From Pseudoips prasinana (taxonomy: Eukaryota; Arthropoda; Insecta; Lepidoptera; Nolidae): 64,000 nt of DNA. A model generated the notes under the pieces. The model was not told the DNA's origin, made no database searches, and worked only from the letters and a program-made list of their open reading frames with translations. Where the stretch lies: NCBI GenBank assembly GCA_951640165.1, contig OX621243.1, positions 806,001 through 870,000 of the forward strand, read 5' to 3'. The position numbers and the translations under genes are program-made. Positions 50,641 to 62,469 of this stretch are shown here, one piece after another; position 1 is the first letter of the stretch, and the number at the start of each line of letters is the position of its first letter.

Positions 50641-52380
50641 TTACATATCGGTATCAACTATAACAGCATTGAGGAAAGATGCCGGAGCAGTAAATCCCGT
50701 ATGCCTCGCATAGCCTAAGTACCATACGATGGACACTATATGTGCACAAGTGCCGATCGTACGTCGCCCGGTTAAACATGTGCAATACTGTTGGACAATA
50801 TTATTTGCACTGCTGATTAATATATAACAAAAATATGTTTTTACACGGACATGTCGCGACTGGATTCGTCCACGCAAAAGCCAGGCATCTTCGTGTATGC
50901 CATAGTCTGGCAGATCATCAAGTGCTCCCTCTCTGTACGTTTCAATTATATATAGACCATTTGATAAATGCTCGGCACAGTAAGATCTTGCCAGCTTGAG
51001 TTGGTATGTACCTAGCGCTAATAGAATTATATCCTCCTCCGTCATTGAAGGGAAGTTTTCAATCTGGCTCGCTTCCATCCTCTGAAAATATACTCTTCTG
51101 TGGTTAAGCCGTTTTCTCTCTACATACATATGCAGAAGATTCGGGGTATCTATTTTCTGCCTTATTATATGGACGAATTCGTCTGCGTGTACGCTATCCA
51201 CGATGGGTTGGTGGAAGTGATTCGTGATAGCTGCGGCAATCTTAAAATCAGTGAACATATTGGGCAGTGACTTATTAAAATATTTTTGCCGCAAGAGCTT
51301 AAAATCACGTTTAAACCGGCCATTTGCCACTTCCATAACCCACCGGCATAGCGTTACCGATCGAGCTTCGTTGGATTGTTCAGTGGTCAGCTGTGTCTCT
51401 TGGCGGTTCTTTGTTGGTGGGACATAGGATTCATACCCACATACATCAATGAGGTCCAAGCTGTCCCTAAAACCTCGATCTAATATAAAAGCATCGTTTG
51501 TTCGGAGTAACCAATGTAATGGATGTTGTCCATCATTCATAATATCGCCCATTATTTGCGCATCTGTTTTTGTTGCAGCGTATGGACCCATTACATCCAA
51601 TATACTCGTATATCCATCAGTACATACAAGTAGGAAAGGTTTCAGTAGATTCTGAAACTTGTGTAAACTGTAGGATAATCTTTGGAATAAAAAGTTCGAG
51701 CTTTTATTTATGTAAATGTAAGTACCATCACCAATCAATAATAACTTATCATTATTTTCATTTCCAAATAAGGCTTTTGGTATAGTTAGATATTTTTCCA
51801 ATAATTGTTGTCTGTCAATGTGATCCACTCCCAAATGCAGCCCGACATAATTGTTACTGAGACACTCCCTCACAATAACCAATAAACGTTCGAGCTTTCG
51901 TCGTGACATGTTAAATAATGTCGCAAGTCTTTCATTTGGCTCCCCAGAACGCAGTTTTGTTAGATAAATACCTAATGCAGTTCTCGGCTCTCTACATCTT
52001 TCATTTAGTGCAGGTGTTTGTACCAATATATTATCAAACTCTTCGCACTTGCGTCCTGTCCAAAAGTGCATCTCTTCGTTGGTTAAAGCGCCTCTCGTGT
52101 TGAAGTCTAGCCGAGGTCCACGTTGTAAGGCCATTCTTAACATGTCACAAATGTCAGTAAACTGTTCTGTATTAAAATCATGAGCGACATTACATGTTTG
52201 AGGTAGCTCATCCCAAACGTTGTTCTCTAAGTGCTGTGTACACACTCTTGCACCATTTGGAATATAAAGCTTATATTCACAAAAGATGTGAGTTTTAATT
52301 GTTATTGGGATTCGATGGCGAGTTGCGTTTGGACAGTTGTTAAATATACAATGCCGTGGTGTGTTTGGAGCACGTGTATA
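50641..52380 (-). CDS. DDE_Tnp_4-like nuclease with SWIM finger, exon 2
   Basis: Main exon of a ~624-aa protein. The order is a Cys/His motif (CIFNNCPN to IPNGARVCTQHL) and a helical region (LTNEEMHFWTG, LFNMSRRKLERLL). A Harbinger/IS5-like DDE core follows: Asp in IGDGTYIYIN, Asp in FILDRGFRDS, Glu in CRWVMEVANGRFK. Near the C-terminus CTCLTGRRTIGTCAHIV has the CxCx(n)CxH form of a SWIM zinc finger, followed by WYLGYARHTG. The exon joins exon 1 in phase 0 at an AG acceptor (52,381-52,382). All three catalytic residues are present. It lies inside TIR-bounded DNA, so it is probably a transposase; a domesticated gene is less likely. Confidence 0.8.
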   Translation of the reverse strand, partial: YTRAPNTPRHCIFNNCPNATRHRIPITIKTHIFCEYKLYIPNGARVCTQHLENNVWDELPQTCNVAHDFNTEQFTDICDMLRMALQRGPRLDFNTRGALTNEEMHFWTGRKCEEFDNILVQTPALNERCREPRTALGIYLTKLRSGEPNERLATLFNMSRRKLERLLVIVRECLSNNYVGLHLGVDHIDRQQLLEKYLTIPKALFGNENNDKLLLIGDGTYIYINKSSNFLFQRLSYSLHKFQNLLKPFLLVCTDGYTSILDVMGPYAATKTDAQIMGDIMNDGQHPLHWLLRTNDAFILDRGFRDSLDLIDVCGYESYVPPTKNRQETQLTTEQSNEARSVTLCRWVMEVANGRFKRDFKLLRQKYFNKSLPNMFTDFKIAAAITNHFHQPIVDSVHADEFVHIIRQKIDTPNLLHMYVERKRLNHRRVYFQRMEASQIENFPSMTEEDIILLALGTYQLKLARSYCAEHLSNGLYIIETYREGALDDLPDYGIHEDAWLLRGRIQSRHVRVKTYFCYILISSANNIVQQYCTCLTGRRTIGTCAHIVSIVWYLGYARHTGFTAPASFLNAVIVDTDM

Positions 52381-52862
52381 CTCTGAAAGTAGTAAAAATA
52401 TGATTTAATATATATTTTTTTGGAACTAAGCTAAAAAACTGAGAAAACAACGTCACGTAAATACAAAATATTAAAGTGTCGATCGTAACCTAACAACACT
52501 TTTGTTATAGTAAGCGCAGATTCAACAAAGTCGTCGGGCCATAAATCATTTCTCTATGTCCATCTTGCTTGCACTTATAAAGCTTATGGAACGCTAATGC
52601 AAAATAATAGGGCATTGGAATAATAAAAGTGACTTTCGAAGGTCCGATGACTCCACACGTGCGCACAGTGTCCAGGTAGCTAATATCGAGTTAGAAAGGA
52701 TAAGCCCTTTTCTTTGTACTGCTAACCATTATCTATTGTTATTGGTAATGACCGTCTTAAGTGGCAGCACCTGTGCTATACTTAGATTAAGAGTATAAAC
52801 GGCACGGACGAAGGGATGATGAAATAAAACCACACCTTGATTATAATAATGGAAGTGCTTAC

Positions 52863-52997
52863 CTCCAGAACAGCATGTTCATGAATAAACGCAGCGAACT
52901 CAGGGCGCGTTCTTGACAGATTAGTTGTTAAAACATGTTGTTGGTATCTTCTGGTATATAAAGCTCGCCGACACATTACACAGTTGAGACGTTCCAT
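52863..52997 (-). CDS. DDE/SWIM transposase exon 1 (zinc-binding N-terminus)
   Basis: MERLNCVMCRRALYTRRYQQ and on to FIHEHAVLE, ending at a GTAAGC donor in phase 0, which matches the phase of exon 2. The CVMC pair probably joins the cysteines and histidines at the start of exon 2 in a DNA-binding zinc motif. An in-frame ATG 17 codons upstream (53,048) is an alternative start with a hydrophobic stretch. The intron is 482 bp. Confidence 0.65.
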
Positions 52998-53652
52998 TGC
53001 GATATTCCAGTTCGAAAAGCAAATCAGTATAGTCCACAACACTAGCACAGGTCAGCGTTAATTAGAGCGGGTAACAAGTCCAGTAGGAGCGCAGGGGTCA
53101 GTAGTTAATAAAACCGAGTTATGAAAGCACAAAAGAAACTCAAACAGCAGCTAAACGTCGTCACGAGCGCAAAACGAACGAGCGACTGACGCAGGACGCG
53201 AACACGTCTGGTGTCAGTCGATCCCCTCCTCTCCCTCCCCCGCTGCTCTTGTGCACACCCCGCGCTCAGGAGCAACGGGACTCACTTAAAATGAGGAGTG
53301 CATGGCAAAGTCTTACGTAAAAACGTTATTAATAGAAAACATGAACGGAAATTCCGAAAATATTACCTTGGTACTCATTTTCTTACATAAATAAGTGGTA
53401 ACTTATATACTCGTATATGTATGTTTATCGCCGGGGCCACGAGACTGTCTAAACAGGTTACTGTGGCCCTGGAAAGCAAAGGGAAACTGAAGGAACAGGG
53501 TTTTTATTAGTTAGTAAGACTGTCGTTTATCTTCAAACGCAATCAGATTTGAGAGTGGCGGCTATAGTAAAAATTGTTCCTCTTGGTAAGACCTTTTAAA
53601 CGACACTACAATCATATCTATTGGAGCCGGGTACCATTTTGCTCATTCTTCT

Positions 53653-53885
53653 TTGTAGATCATCTGCGTAAAGGTGGTAGGAAGAAGTTAAATTAAAGGA
53701 AATACAATTTATAAATATCGTGAACAGTAATGGAGATAAAACGCCACCCTGTGGCACGCCTGCACTAGTATAGCACCAAGAAGAATAAGACTTCGATGCG
53801 AATACGTTGCCGACGACCAAACAGTTAACTACGAAACCAATCAATTGCCGTTGGAGATATGTTCAGAGAATTTTCATAAAAGCTA
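53653..53885 (-). pseudogene. LINE RT core fragment, upstream part
   Basis: Reads ENSLNISPTAIDWFRS, then in a shifted frame SYSSWCYTSAGVPQGGVLSP and SSYHLYADDLQ. The YADD catalytic box is present and is followed by the transposon. Same element as 49,190-50,157. Confidence 0.82.
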
Positions 53886-53889
53886 ATTT

Positions 53890-55186
53890 AATTTTAAAAA
53901 GTTAATTTTCATAAAAACAATAGCAATGATTACAAGTTCAACACATTTATAGTGTTAACTATCAGACGGGGCTCTGTGGCTCTGAGTGGTTTGCGTGATA
54001 AAATGTTTACAAATTCTTATCATCACCTTAGTAGTATAAAAGTGTCGTCAGTAATTGGTCCAGAACACTGTGTTATTTGAGCGAACAAATGCATAAGTAA
54101 CAGATACACATTTTTAAGCTTTGTAATATCAAATGAAGGGATATCAAATATAAAAAAATGTGAGCCGTCACGGGACGCCTGGCAGATGTGAAACATCGAC
54201 ATTATTTTGTAAAAGTAATATGCAGAAAAGAACATATTGTGATAGGAACTAAATATGTCATAATGATAAAATAAAAAGTCGATTGCGCATGCGTCACGGC
54301 ATGCGTCGCCACGCCAGAAATCTGTTTTACGTGCGGCTATAGATGTATCACATCAAAATCTTAATAAGTGTTATATTTATTACAATAAATGTGTAACAAG
54401 TGAAACTTTGTTTTAAAACAATCGCGAATAGATATAACTTGAATTGATATTTTTTCTAGTCTTATGTGATAACTAGTGCTCGGAATAGATAGAGCTATTT
54501 AGGGCTAAAGAGTTCAAATGTGTATGTGAATTTTGAAACTAACTAAAGGTGGCATCAATAAAATTTATTTCAATTTAAACTGACATTATCACCAAACTTA
54601 TCCACCTTTTTCACATAAGTTTAGTCATAGTATAATTTTATGCCGTCAAGTCTCAGTGTATCATATAAACACACATTTGCATGAGAACCTCTAAAAATCA
54701 TTACCAACGTTAACAATAAGAACATCATGTAAATCCCAGTGCATCCTTAGATCCTAGGCATGTCCATACAACTAAAACATGTCGCAAGTACCAAAAATCG
54801 CAATTCCTTCTCCGATCTATGGTGATAACAAACAACAAATTTTTTGACATCACTTGATTTTTTAAATATTTTCGTTTATTTTTTACATCGGGACTTGGCA
54901 ACATAGGTATTAATATAGTTATCTGTGGATGGATATTCTCTTTGGCTACACAATAATGGCGTTATAAATATTTTTAGTCTCACATAAATTTTGTATTTGT
55001 ATACCCGTGAACTTGGTTATTAAAATAACAAATTAAGTTATTTCACTAATTATTAGTATCAGTAATAATCTTAAAGTAACTTTGTATTTAGATGGAGTGC
55101 AAATTAAGTGACGTTGTTGTCCTCAATCAGTCCGTAAAAATAATGTTTTCGCAATAAAAATTAACATATCGCAAGCCTCGTCTAGA
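53890..55186. other. Gene-free stretch before a secreted-protein gene
   Basis: AT-rich with short ORFs only. The promoter of the gene at 55,187 should lie at its right end, but no clear core element is seen. Confidence 0.4.
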
Positions 55187-55501
55187 ATGCTCGGGGCCGT
55201 GTTTGTGTTATTGTTTGTAAGTGGAATTAATGGAGATGCAGTTTATAAGTGCAGCGACAGTAATGCAACGACCACGACCTTTAAAAAATCGTCTGACAAT
55301 GTCAATTGGAGATATACAGCGGAATTTTGTAGTCCTTTTGAGCCCGACCTAATAGAACGGAAGATGTTACTTTCGTATTGGAAGGACTGCACGGTCTGTA
55401 ACAACCCGAAACGACGTCGACGTTTTCACCCTTTGACGCACAGTACTGTGACATTGATCGAACCGGAGTCCATGCCCCACAATGTCTTAAACTGCAGCAA
55501 T
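55187..55501 (+). CDS. Secreted Cys-containing protein, exon 1 (unknown)
   Basis: MLGAVFVLLFVSGINGDAVY is a signal peptide with likely cleavage after NGD or SGING. The mature part has Cys at YKCSDS, EFCSPF, DCTVCNNP and LNCSN, potential N-glycosylation sites (NAT and others), and a basic patch PKRRRR. It ends at a GTAAGT donor in phase 0; the ORF beyond the donor is intron. I do not recognise the family. A DNA/RNA non-specific nuclease-like secreted protein is a faint possibility, but no catalytic motif is present in these exons. Confidence 0.7.
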
Positions 55502-56344
55502 GTAAGTATTCTAGGTTGAACTAATCTGGATATTTTGATAACTTACATGGATTCTAGAACCCATCTCGGTCAGTGGGTATTCTTAGGGGTCTCCTAGTAC
55601 CAATGCCTGCTAGAGGTTAAAAGGTTCTTGGGTGGCAACAATCCTGAAGAAGTTTAACTGACCATGTCTGAGTACATACCTGTGTGAGATAGCTTACACT
55701 AACAATATTATTTTGTTACCTTGTTCATCATATAACTTAGTATCTTACAATACATGATACAATGCTCCTTAATAGGAATACATATATATACAATTTAACT
55801 GTCCCATGGTCAATCAACTAAATTTATTATTATATAATATTTTTAGTTGCCCGGCTGTTGCACCAATAGGGCTGGAGATAAGCGATAATTTTATTATTTG
55901 TCAATATTAAAATGGGCCATAAGTAAATTTATTTATTTATTTTCATTTACTTATTTATTCAGGAAACATATAGTCGCTAACAAACAATACAATATTAGAC
56001 CGAATTACAATAAGACCAAAAAGTTCCATTAATTAGTTACGAATATAAGAACTAAGACACAAAAGGCGAATACCTACTTAATACAATATAAACAGAAGAA
56101 ATGAAAAGCAATGTCTACACAAATACAAAAACCAGAAATAAAAGGCTAACTGTTGTTATAGAGGGAATGTAACAGACATTCCCTCATCGTTATTTAACCA
56201 ATACAATATACATTTCTTCTACAATGTATCTGGTATTATGAATACAGAACAAAACCGTAATTTAGGTATTTAAAAATCTAGAAGAAACCTTGTAAATTAT
56301 GTCACCCACTTTCTTCTTGAAACTATCCAGAGAGAAAGCAAATA

Positions 56345-56665
56345 TGGGGTTGGATCTCATATTGAGTTGCCTGAATTTGAGTTAGGTGTGTATATGGGGT
56401 GATTAAGGGGTTCATACTAAGTGATAAACCATATTTTTTTCTGCCGGAGATGGGCCAAAACTTTTAAATTAATTTTTAAAACTTCATATGAATCCATAAA
56501 ACAGAACATAATTTTGATACATTTCATAGCGATTTAGATACCTACAGTGTTGTAAAACAACGGAAAAACATTGCTTTCGTGTTTAGAAGTTATATTTTTT
56601 ATAATGCCTTTATATAAGTATCCGAGAAATACCCAAAACTGAATTGTTCATTTTCACTAATAGGT
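56345..56665 (+). repeat. Dispersed intronic repeat, second copy
   Basis: Matches 29,420-29,730 in the same orientation (TTGGATCTCATATTGAG, CATTGCTTTCGTGTTTAGAA, ACTGAATTGTTCATT). It sits in intron 1 of the secreted-protein gene. Confidence 0.7.
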
Positions 56666-56808
56666 ACCATTAAAAGTTCCATGATGGAACTACTGATTGT
56701 TTTTTTTTATTCTTAGTTCCATTTTAAAGGAAATGGAGGCAAAAAAAATTGTCAAACTTTTTTTGTCTCTGGTTGAATCAGGTTTTTGAACACTATCATC
56801 TGTTTCAG

Positions 56809-56984
56809 GTATGTTACTCTATAGACCTGGACCTGGTGTTCAATGCATGCTACATGATACACAACTCATTCAAAAGTGCCAAGAGGAGCTTTCAACCATT
56901 TATTTCATATCATAAAGTTGAAGATAGCATTGCTGTGGAAAATATTACAAATATTGCACCATGTGCTGAATTATCATTCCACGG
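56809..56984 (+). CDS. Secreted protein, exon 2 (unknown, gene continues)
   Basis: TGTTTCAG acceptor. The phase-0 frame reads VCYSIDLDLVFNACYMIHNS and FKSAKRSFQPFISYHKVEDS to PCAELSFHG, ending at a GTAAGTG donor in phase 2. With exon 1 this gives ~163 residues without a stop, so more exons are expected. None could be identified with confidence downstream; they may lie beyond the LINE at 58,768-62,355 or outside the window. Confidence 0.65.
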
Positions 56985-56999
56985 GTAAGTGTAGTTAGG

Positions 57000-58130
57000 T
57001 ATTTTCCCTATTCTGTTATTTTGGCCAGCAAACTTAGTATACACTCTACTGAAAGGTTTGAGAAAACCATACAGAGCACTCCACATATGTCTTATCAAGT
57101 CTCCATGGTGACCATGCCATATATCTAAAGAGTGTTTGTGACCACACATGTACACTAAAATATGCAGTAAATATCTTTGATATTCATTGGCTTTATTATA
57201 TTTGAGTACAAAGGCTCCAAGCTTTGCTTAACTTTTTAAGAGACTTCTTACTATTCTATCAATTTCATTAAACTGTTAGAGAAGTATTCCTGAACATGTA
57301 CAACATAATAATTTGATAATGGATCATTGAGTATGGCAGGAAGCAGCAATGGAGTTTCCTTAAATTCACGTTAGTTCACAGAGACACATAGATGTTAAAA
57401 TAAAATGAGTTATGTTGAGTATGTTTTGTGTACTGTAGAAAAATAGTCTAATTTTGGCAATAATTTTTTTCTTACAAAGATTTATAAAACCTACCTTTAT
57501 TATTCTGTTTGTTTGTCTGCCAACCGAACTTACTAAATAAATCCATAAACTAGATACTAACCTGTTTGTTTGTCTGCCAACCGAACTTACTAAATAAATC
57601 CATAAAATAGATACTAAATGTGTTTACAAGTACTAAAACATTTTATTTGTATTTTGTATGCAAACCCAAGGATGACCATTTAAAACAACAGTAAGTATAA
57701 AAAACAAAACAGGTATTGAAACAAGATAATGCATATAAAATCATTTCAACTATACCCATACCAAATGATGACTTTTGAAAGTGGTGCCAGCAAGAATAGG
57801 GAACATACATATGTAATTATAACCATGGAGTTGGTTTTGAAGTCCACTTTTTGTTTTAAGGAGGGATCCTACAGCTATAGAGGAATTGTTCTGAAATTAG
57901 TTCCTTTTGCTGACATTTTATAAAAAGTGCTTCAATATTGTACTGTATGTGTAGCGTATCAATACATACTTTAGGGTCCATACTCTATTCTTATTTAATT
58001 ACATGTACAAGAATAACTCATTTTCATTTATAAAAATCTATTCAAGGAGACTGCTGTCATAAATATGCAAATAATGGAGTATATGTCTGCAAAGGTAGAC
58101 GTAATGCACTAAAACCTTAGATATATTTTA
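57000..58130. other. Intronic or intergenic stretch with a 57-bp duplication
   Basis: 57,505-57,618 is a two-copy tandem repeat (CTGTTTGTTTGTCTGCCAAC start, period 57). A 64-codon ORF at 57,729-57,923 lacks splice signals in the required phase, so I do not call it an exon. Confidence 0.5.
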
Positions 58131-58134
58131 CTAA

Positions 58135-58345
58135 TACATGTGGTGTAGCGGCTAAGACAGTCGCCGCGACACATCGTGTGCCGGTTTCAATTCTCGCTCA
58201 GGAGATCTAAAATAAATATAGCTGTTCTGAGTATAGATGCACTTTGGGTCTATCAATTATATGTTTATAAAGTACCTTTGTAAAGTACGTCACAGGGATT
58301 AATTTCCCCAGTTGCGTGCATTGTCATTTGAATAAAAAAGTCTTA
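58135..58345 (+). repeat. tRNA-headed SINE (family C)
   Basis: GTGGTGTAGCGGCTAAGACA (A box) and GCCGGTTTCAATTCTCGCTC (B box) lead into a unique body and an AATAAAAAAG end. Different from SINEs A and B. Confidence 0.6.
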
Positions 58346-58767
58346 AATAGCAACCTTTGTATGACCCAACAGGTGATTGATCTTCTTGTATGCCATAATG
58401 GCAGAATATAATGGGACCACACACTCACACGCATCTAGAAATGTATTGTTAACATTTCTGTACTTATGAATGAATTAAAGAAGCTTTTATCATTGATAAT
58501 AATATCAAATAAAAGCTGATATTTTACAATTTATTAAACAACAAAATATATTTAAATCAAGTTTGGAAATAGATTTCTAGAAGAAAAATGTGGTTTAAAA
58601 AGAGTCATCGCGCCATTGGCGATTAATAACGTTAGGACTTTAAAGATAAAGATATATTTATTTGTGTAAAACATGTGTGGTTTACAGGAAATACATCCTA
58701 AAACAGTTGTACGGATTAAATTGTGTCAACATGTCTTGCCATAATCGACTTGCAAATTGAATGTGCA

Positions 58768-61700
58768 TACATACATACATAGACTCACGCCTGTTTCCCA
58801 GAGGGGTAGGCAGAGACAACGGATTTCCATTTGTCACGATCTTTGCATACTTCTTTTGCCTCGATTACTGTCATTATATTCTTCATACATGCTCGCCGGT
58901 TTAGGGTACTTCTGACCTGCCCTTTCTTGAGAACATCTCCAATTTGGTCAGAGAATGTTCGACGTGGTCTTCCTCTTCCGGTTGTCCCATTCACACAGGC
59001 CAGGTATACTTCTTTTGTCAATCTTCTTTCATTCATCCTTTCTAAATGGCCAAACCATCTCAGCATGCCTTTTTCAATCTTTGTGACTACATCCTCTTTC
59101 ACACCACAACGCTCTCTTACATCAGTATTTCGAATTCTGTCTCTCAAAGTCACACCACACATACTTCTCAGAGCTCTCATTTCCACTGCATTTATTTTAC
59201 TTTCATTCTTTTTCTGCCATACCCAACTTTCACTTCCATACATTAAAGTTGGCACTAACACTCCATCGTGCACGGCTAGTCGGGCCTTCTTTGATACTTG
59301 CCGGCTACTCATAAAGGCGTGTAGTGCCCCATTCACTCTGTTCCCCGCATTTACTCTTCTAACAATATCTTTTTCATATTTCCCATTTCTCGTAAACAAA
59401 GTTCCCAAATATACAAACTCATTCACCTGTTCGACTTTCTCTCCTCCAATCACAATATCACACGCTGTCGTGTATTCATCCCTCTCAAATACCATTACTT
59501 TCGTCTTACCTACATTCATTTTCATCCCTTTCCTTTCAAAAGATTCATACATATTTGTTACCATCACCTGCAACTCGTCCGCCGATGATGCAAGTAAAAC
59601 TTGATCATCAGCGTAAAGCAGACATTTGATGAGTAACTCATTCATCCTTACACCGCATTCACTTTCTTTCAAATCTTTTAAACAGCTATCCATGAATAGG
59701 TTAAACAACCACGGTGACGCTACACATCCCTGTCTAACACCCTTTTGGATGCTAAACCACTCGGTGTATGACCCGTTAATCCTCACGCAAGCTCTGGAAT
59801 CCCTATAAAGAGATTTCAGTGCTTGAACAAGGTTGTCGTTCAACCCATACATGGACAGTACCGACCATAGTTCATTCCTCAACACTCTATCGTAGGCCTT
59901 TTCTAAGTCTACGAAGGCACAGTAGACCTTTTGGTTTTTGCCCAAAAACTTCTCTACTATGCTTCGCAGAGAAAAGACCTGATCCGTGCATCTCATTCCT
60001 TTCCGAAAACCCGCCTGTGCATCCCATATTTTCGCATCGGTTTCTTTCACAACTCTTTCAACCAATACTTTTGCATACAACTTACCAACGACGCTGAGCA
60101 GACTAATGCCCCTATAGTTTTTACAGTCTTGCCGTGAGCCTTTCCCTTTGTAAAGAGGTACAATGACAGCCTTGCACCAATCACTTGGCACTTGGCCGGT
60201 GGTATAGCATAGATTGAAAAGGCTGTACAGCTGACTCGCTATGACGCCATGTCCAGCCTTCAGCATCTCGGAAGTTATCCTGTCATACCCTGGTGACTTA
60301 CCTGATTTCATACCCTTAATAGCTTTCACAATCTCATCCATACCAATTTCATCTTTACATTTGTTCTCGTCTATACTTAGTGAACTACGTTCACTCTCTG
60401 TTACACCTCTTGCATACAAACTTTCAAAATACGCCTTCCAACGTTTTAACACGCATTCTTCCCCTTTCACTATATTTCCATCTTGGTCTCGTATGGATTT
60501 CAGTTCTGAGGTTTGAGTTATGCCTCTTACTGATCTAACAGATTTCCAGAAAAACTTAATGTTCGTCTGAAAATCCTTAGACAACCTTCTATCAAAATTA
60601 TCCTTTTGTTCATTTTTCGTTTCGTTCACCACATCCTTTACAATTACTTTCATTTTCCTATAATCATTCCAGGCCCTTTCTATATCCTCATTCGTCGCCT
60701 TATTCATTCGTTCGATTGCTCTGGTGGCTAGCCAGTCTAACCACGCTTTCTTCTTTTCACATACAACTTTTTGTACACTTTTATCCCACCAAATATTCTT
60801 CATCTTTCTTCCTCTTCTTCTCTTTATTACACCACATACTTCACCAGCTACACTCACCACACCTTCTTTGACTACCTTCCATAGCTCTTCTACTTCTCTT
60901 ATGTCTTCAGATCCCTCAAACTTCTCAACCAACTTACTTTTGTACTCGTCTGCCACTTCTTCCTCTTGCAGTTCCTTTACTTTTATTCTCTCTAGTACAC
61001 TTTTAGTCTCAGGGATTCGGTGGCGCCATCCTTTGGACAGACCACTTATTCGGCTCATCACCAGAAAGTGGTCTGTATGGATTGCGGTCCCACGATAGAC
61101 TCTTGTGTCTAGAACATTCTTTCTCAGTCTTTCATCTACAATCACGAAGTCAATCATACTCTTTCTCACATTTTTCCTCTCTCGTGTAAACGTATGGATT
61201 CTTTTATGTTCAAACATAGTATTTGTAACACAAAGACCCCATTCCAAACATATCTCAAGCAGACTGTACCCATTCTCATTCTCACTCTCGTCACCGAATT
61301 GACCTAGTACTCTTTCAAATCCATCACGTTTTACTTTACCCCAACCCATCCATTAAAATCACCTAACATTATTACTCTTTCATTATACCGACTTAACCGC
61401 AACACATCTCTCAGGGTCTCCCAGAATGCCTTTCTTTCCTCTTGTTCTCGCTGTATTACAACTGCACCCATATCTACAGGAGCGTACACTCCTACTAGGA
61501 AGATACGGGTCATACCAACTTTCATTCTCAACCACATTACTCTTGCATTCACGCATTCGAACTCAGTCACACACTCAGACATACTTGTGGAAAGAATGAG
61601 ACCCACACCTTGGCAAGCTCGGGTGGTGTTCGGTACTCCAGACCAATACGCCGTGTATAGTCCGTGGTTTGTAGTATCACACCCTTTCCGCTTCGTCTCA

Positions 61701-62355
61701 TTCACACACAACACATCGATCCGCTTTTCACTCATCAGCTGACATACTTCGTCCATCTTACCTTCTATTCCTCCTCCAACATTCAACGTAGCAAAACGGC
61801 TTTCCGTTGACCACTTTTCGCCTCTCTGGGAAACGAGACGTGACGGGTGGCGGACCACGTCGCCGCCATTTAAAGGATTAAAATTTCTTATCTCCATTGC
61901 GTTCCCACGAGTATTAGGGACTAAACGGTCCACCCTCGCAGAGCCCTATACGGGGGTAAGGCGGATCCATTCTGTGTCCTATGACCGCCAACATAGACAC
62001 CCTCCGTTATCGACCAGAATACCCGCTGGCCATGGATCCCTCAGCACGGGTCGGATGACACTTTGGATCGGGGTTTTGTTTCGGGTATGCTCCCTCGGAC
62101 TAAATAGCTCACTTGTGCTCGTCCCCTGCGTCTCGGTGAGCGTACAGTAAGCCAGCTAACTCGGCCTGTGAGCGCCGCCGTTGGTATGCATAATTATGCC
62201 TACTCTTCCGCCGCCGCTCTAAGTTACTATCCTGTACTGATAGTAACTATGCTATTGTAGGCCTCTGATGAATCCTAAGATTCTAGAGCCCCCGATAGAG
62301 GCAGTTTAAGGTCATACCCGGGACCTTCATACCCGGGACCTTGACCGGGACCGGG
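58768..62355 (-). mobile_element. Full-length non-LTR LINE, antisense (3,588 bp)
   Basis: It is bounded by a perfect 14-bp target duplication AAATTGAATGTGCA (58,754-58,767 and 62,356-62,369). On the minus strand the 5' UTR is GC-rich and opens with repeated GGTCCCGGGTATGA. The 3' end, after the ORF stop, is short and ends in ATGTATGTATGTATG. It is the most complete LINE in the window. Confidence 0.92.
58785..61933 (-). pseudogene. LINE endonuclease-RT polyprotein, one frameshift (~1,040 aa)
   Basis: The endonuclease comes first: [66 protein letters not shown]. The reverse transcriptase follows: [74 protein letters not shown]. The tail reads [16 protein letters not shown] and [16 protein letters not shown]. 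Five bases (GTAAA) are duplicated in tandem at 61,330-61,339, shifting the frame just after DFNGWVG. Everything else is open. RTE-like or Proto2-like by tail pattern; clade not proven. Confidence 0.9.
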
Positions 62356-62469
62356 AAATTGAATGTGCAATTGAATTATTATAGAATTAATTAAATTAGG
62401 TATATAATCAAAAGTCCGTTATAGAAATGTCAAAGTAAAAAAATGTAGGATTGCAATGTCAAATGATAA

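Larger units (their letters stand above)
50158..53652 (-). mobile_element. DDE/SWIM transposon inserted in LINE RT (3,495 bp)
   Basis: The ends on the minus strand are AGAAGAATGAGCAAAA and, inverted, AGAACAATGGGCAAAA. Each is followed inside by a GGTACCCG(G)CTCCAATAG block, so imperfect TIRs of at least ~45 bp with an indel. The flanks rejoin to LYADDLQ-LYSG, an RT reading frame. I see no clear target duplication. It contains a single intron-bearing gene. The GC-rich stretch 53,150-53,280 is presumably its promoter side. Confidence 0.75.

Noticed and set aside
57729..57923. Candidate third exon of the secreted-protein gene
   Set aside because: No AG acceptor in the required phase, and no cysteine pattern continuing exons 1-2.
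58831..59604. 257-codon plus-strand ORF rich in Ser, Phe and Thr
   Set aside because: Antisense shadow of the LINE reverse transcriptase on the minus strand.
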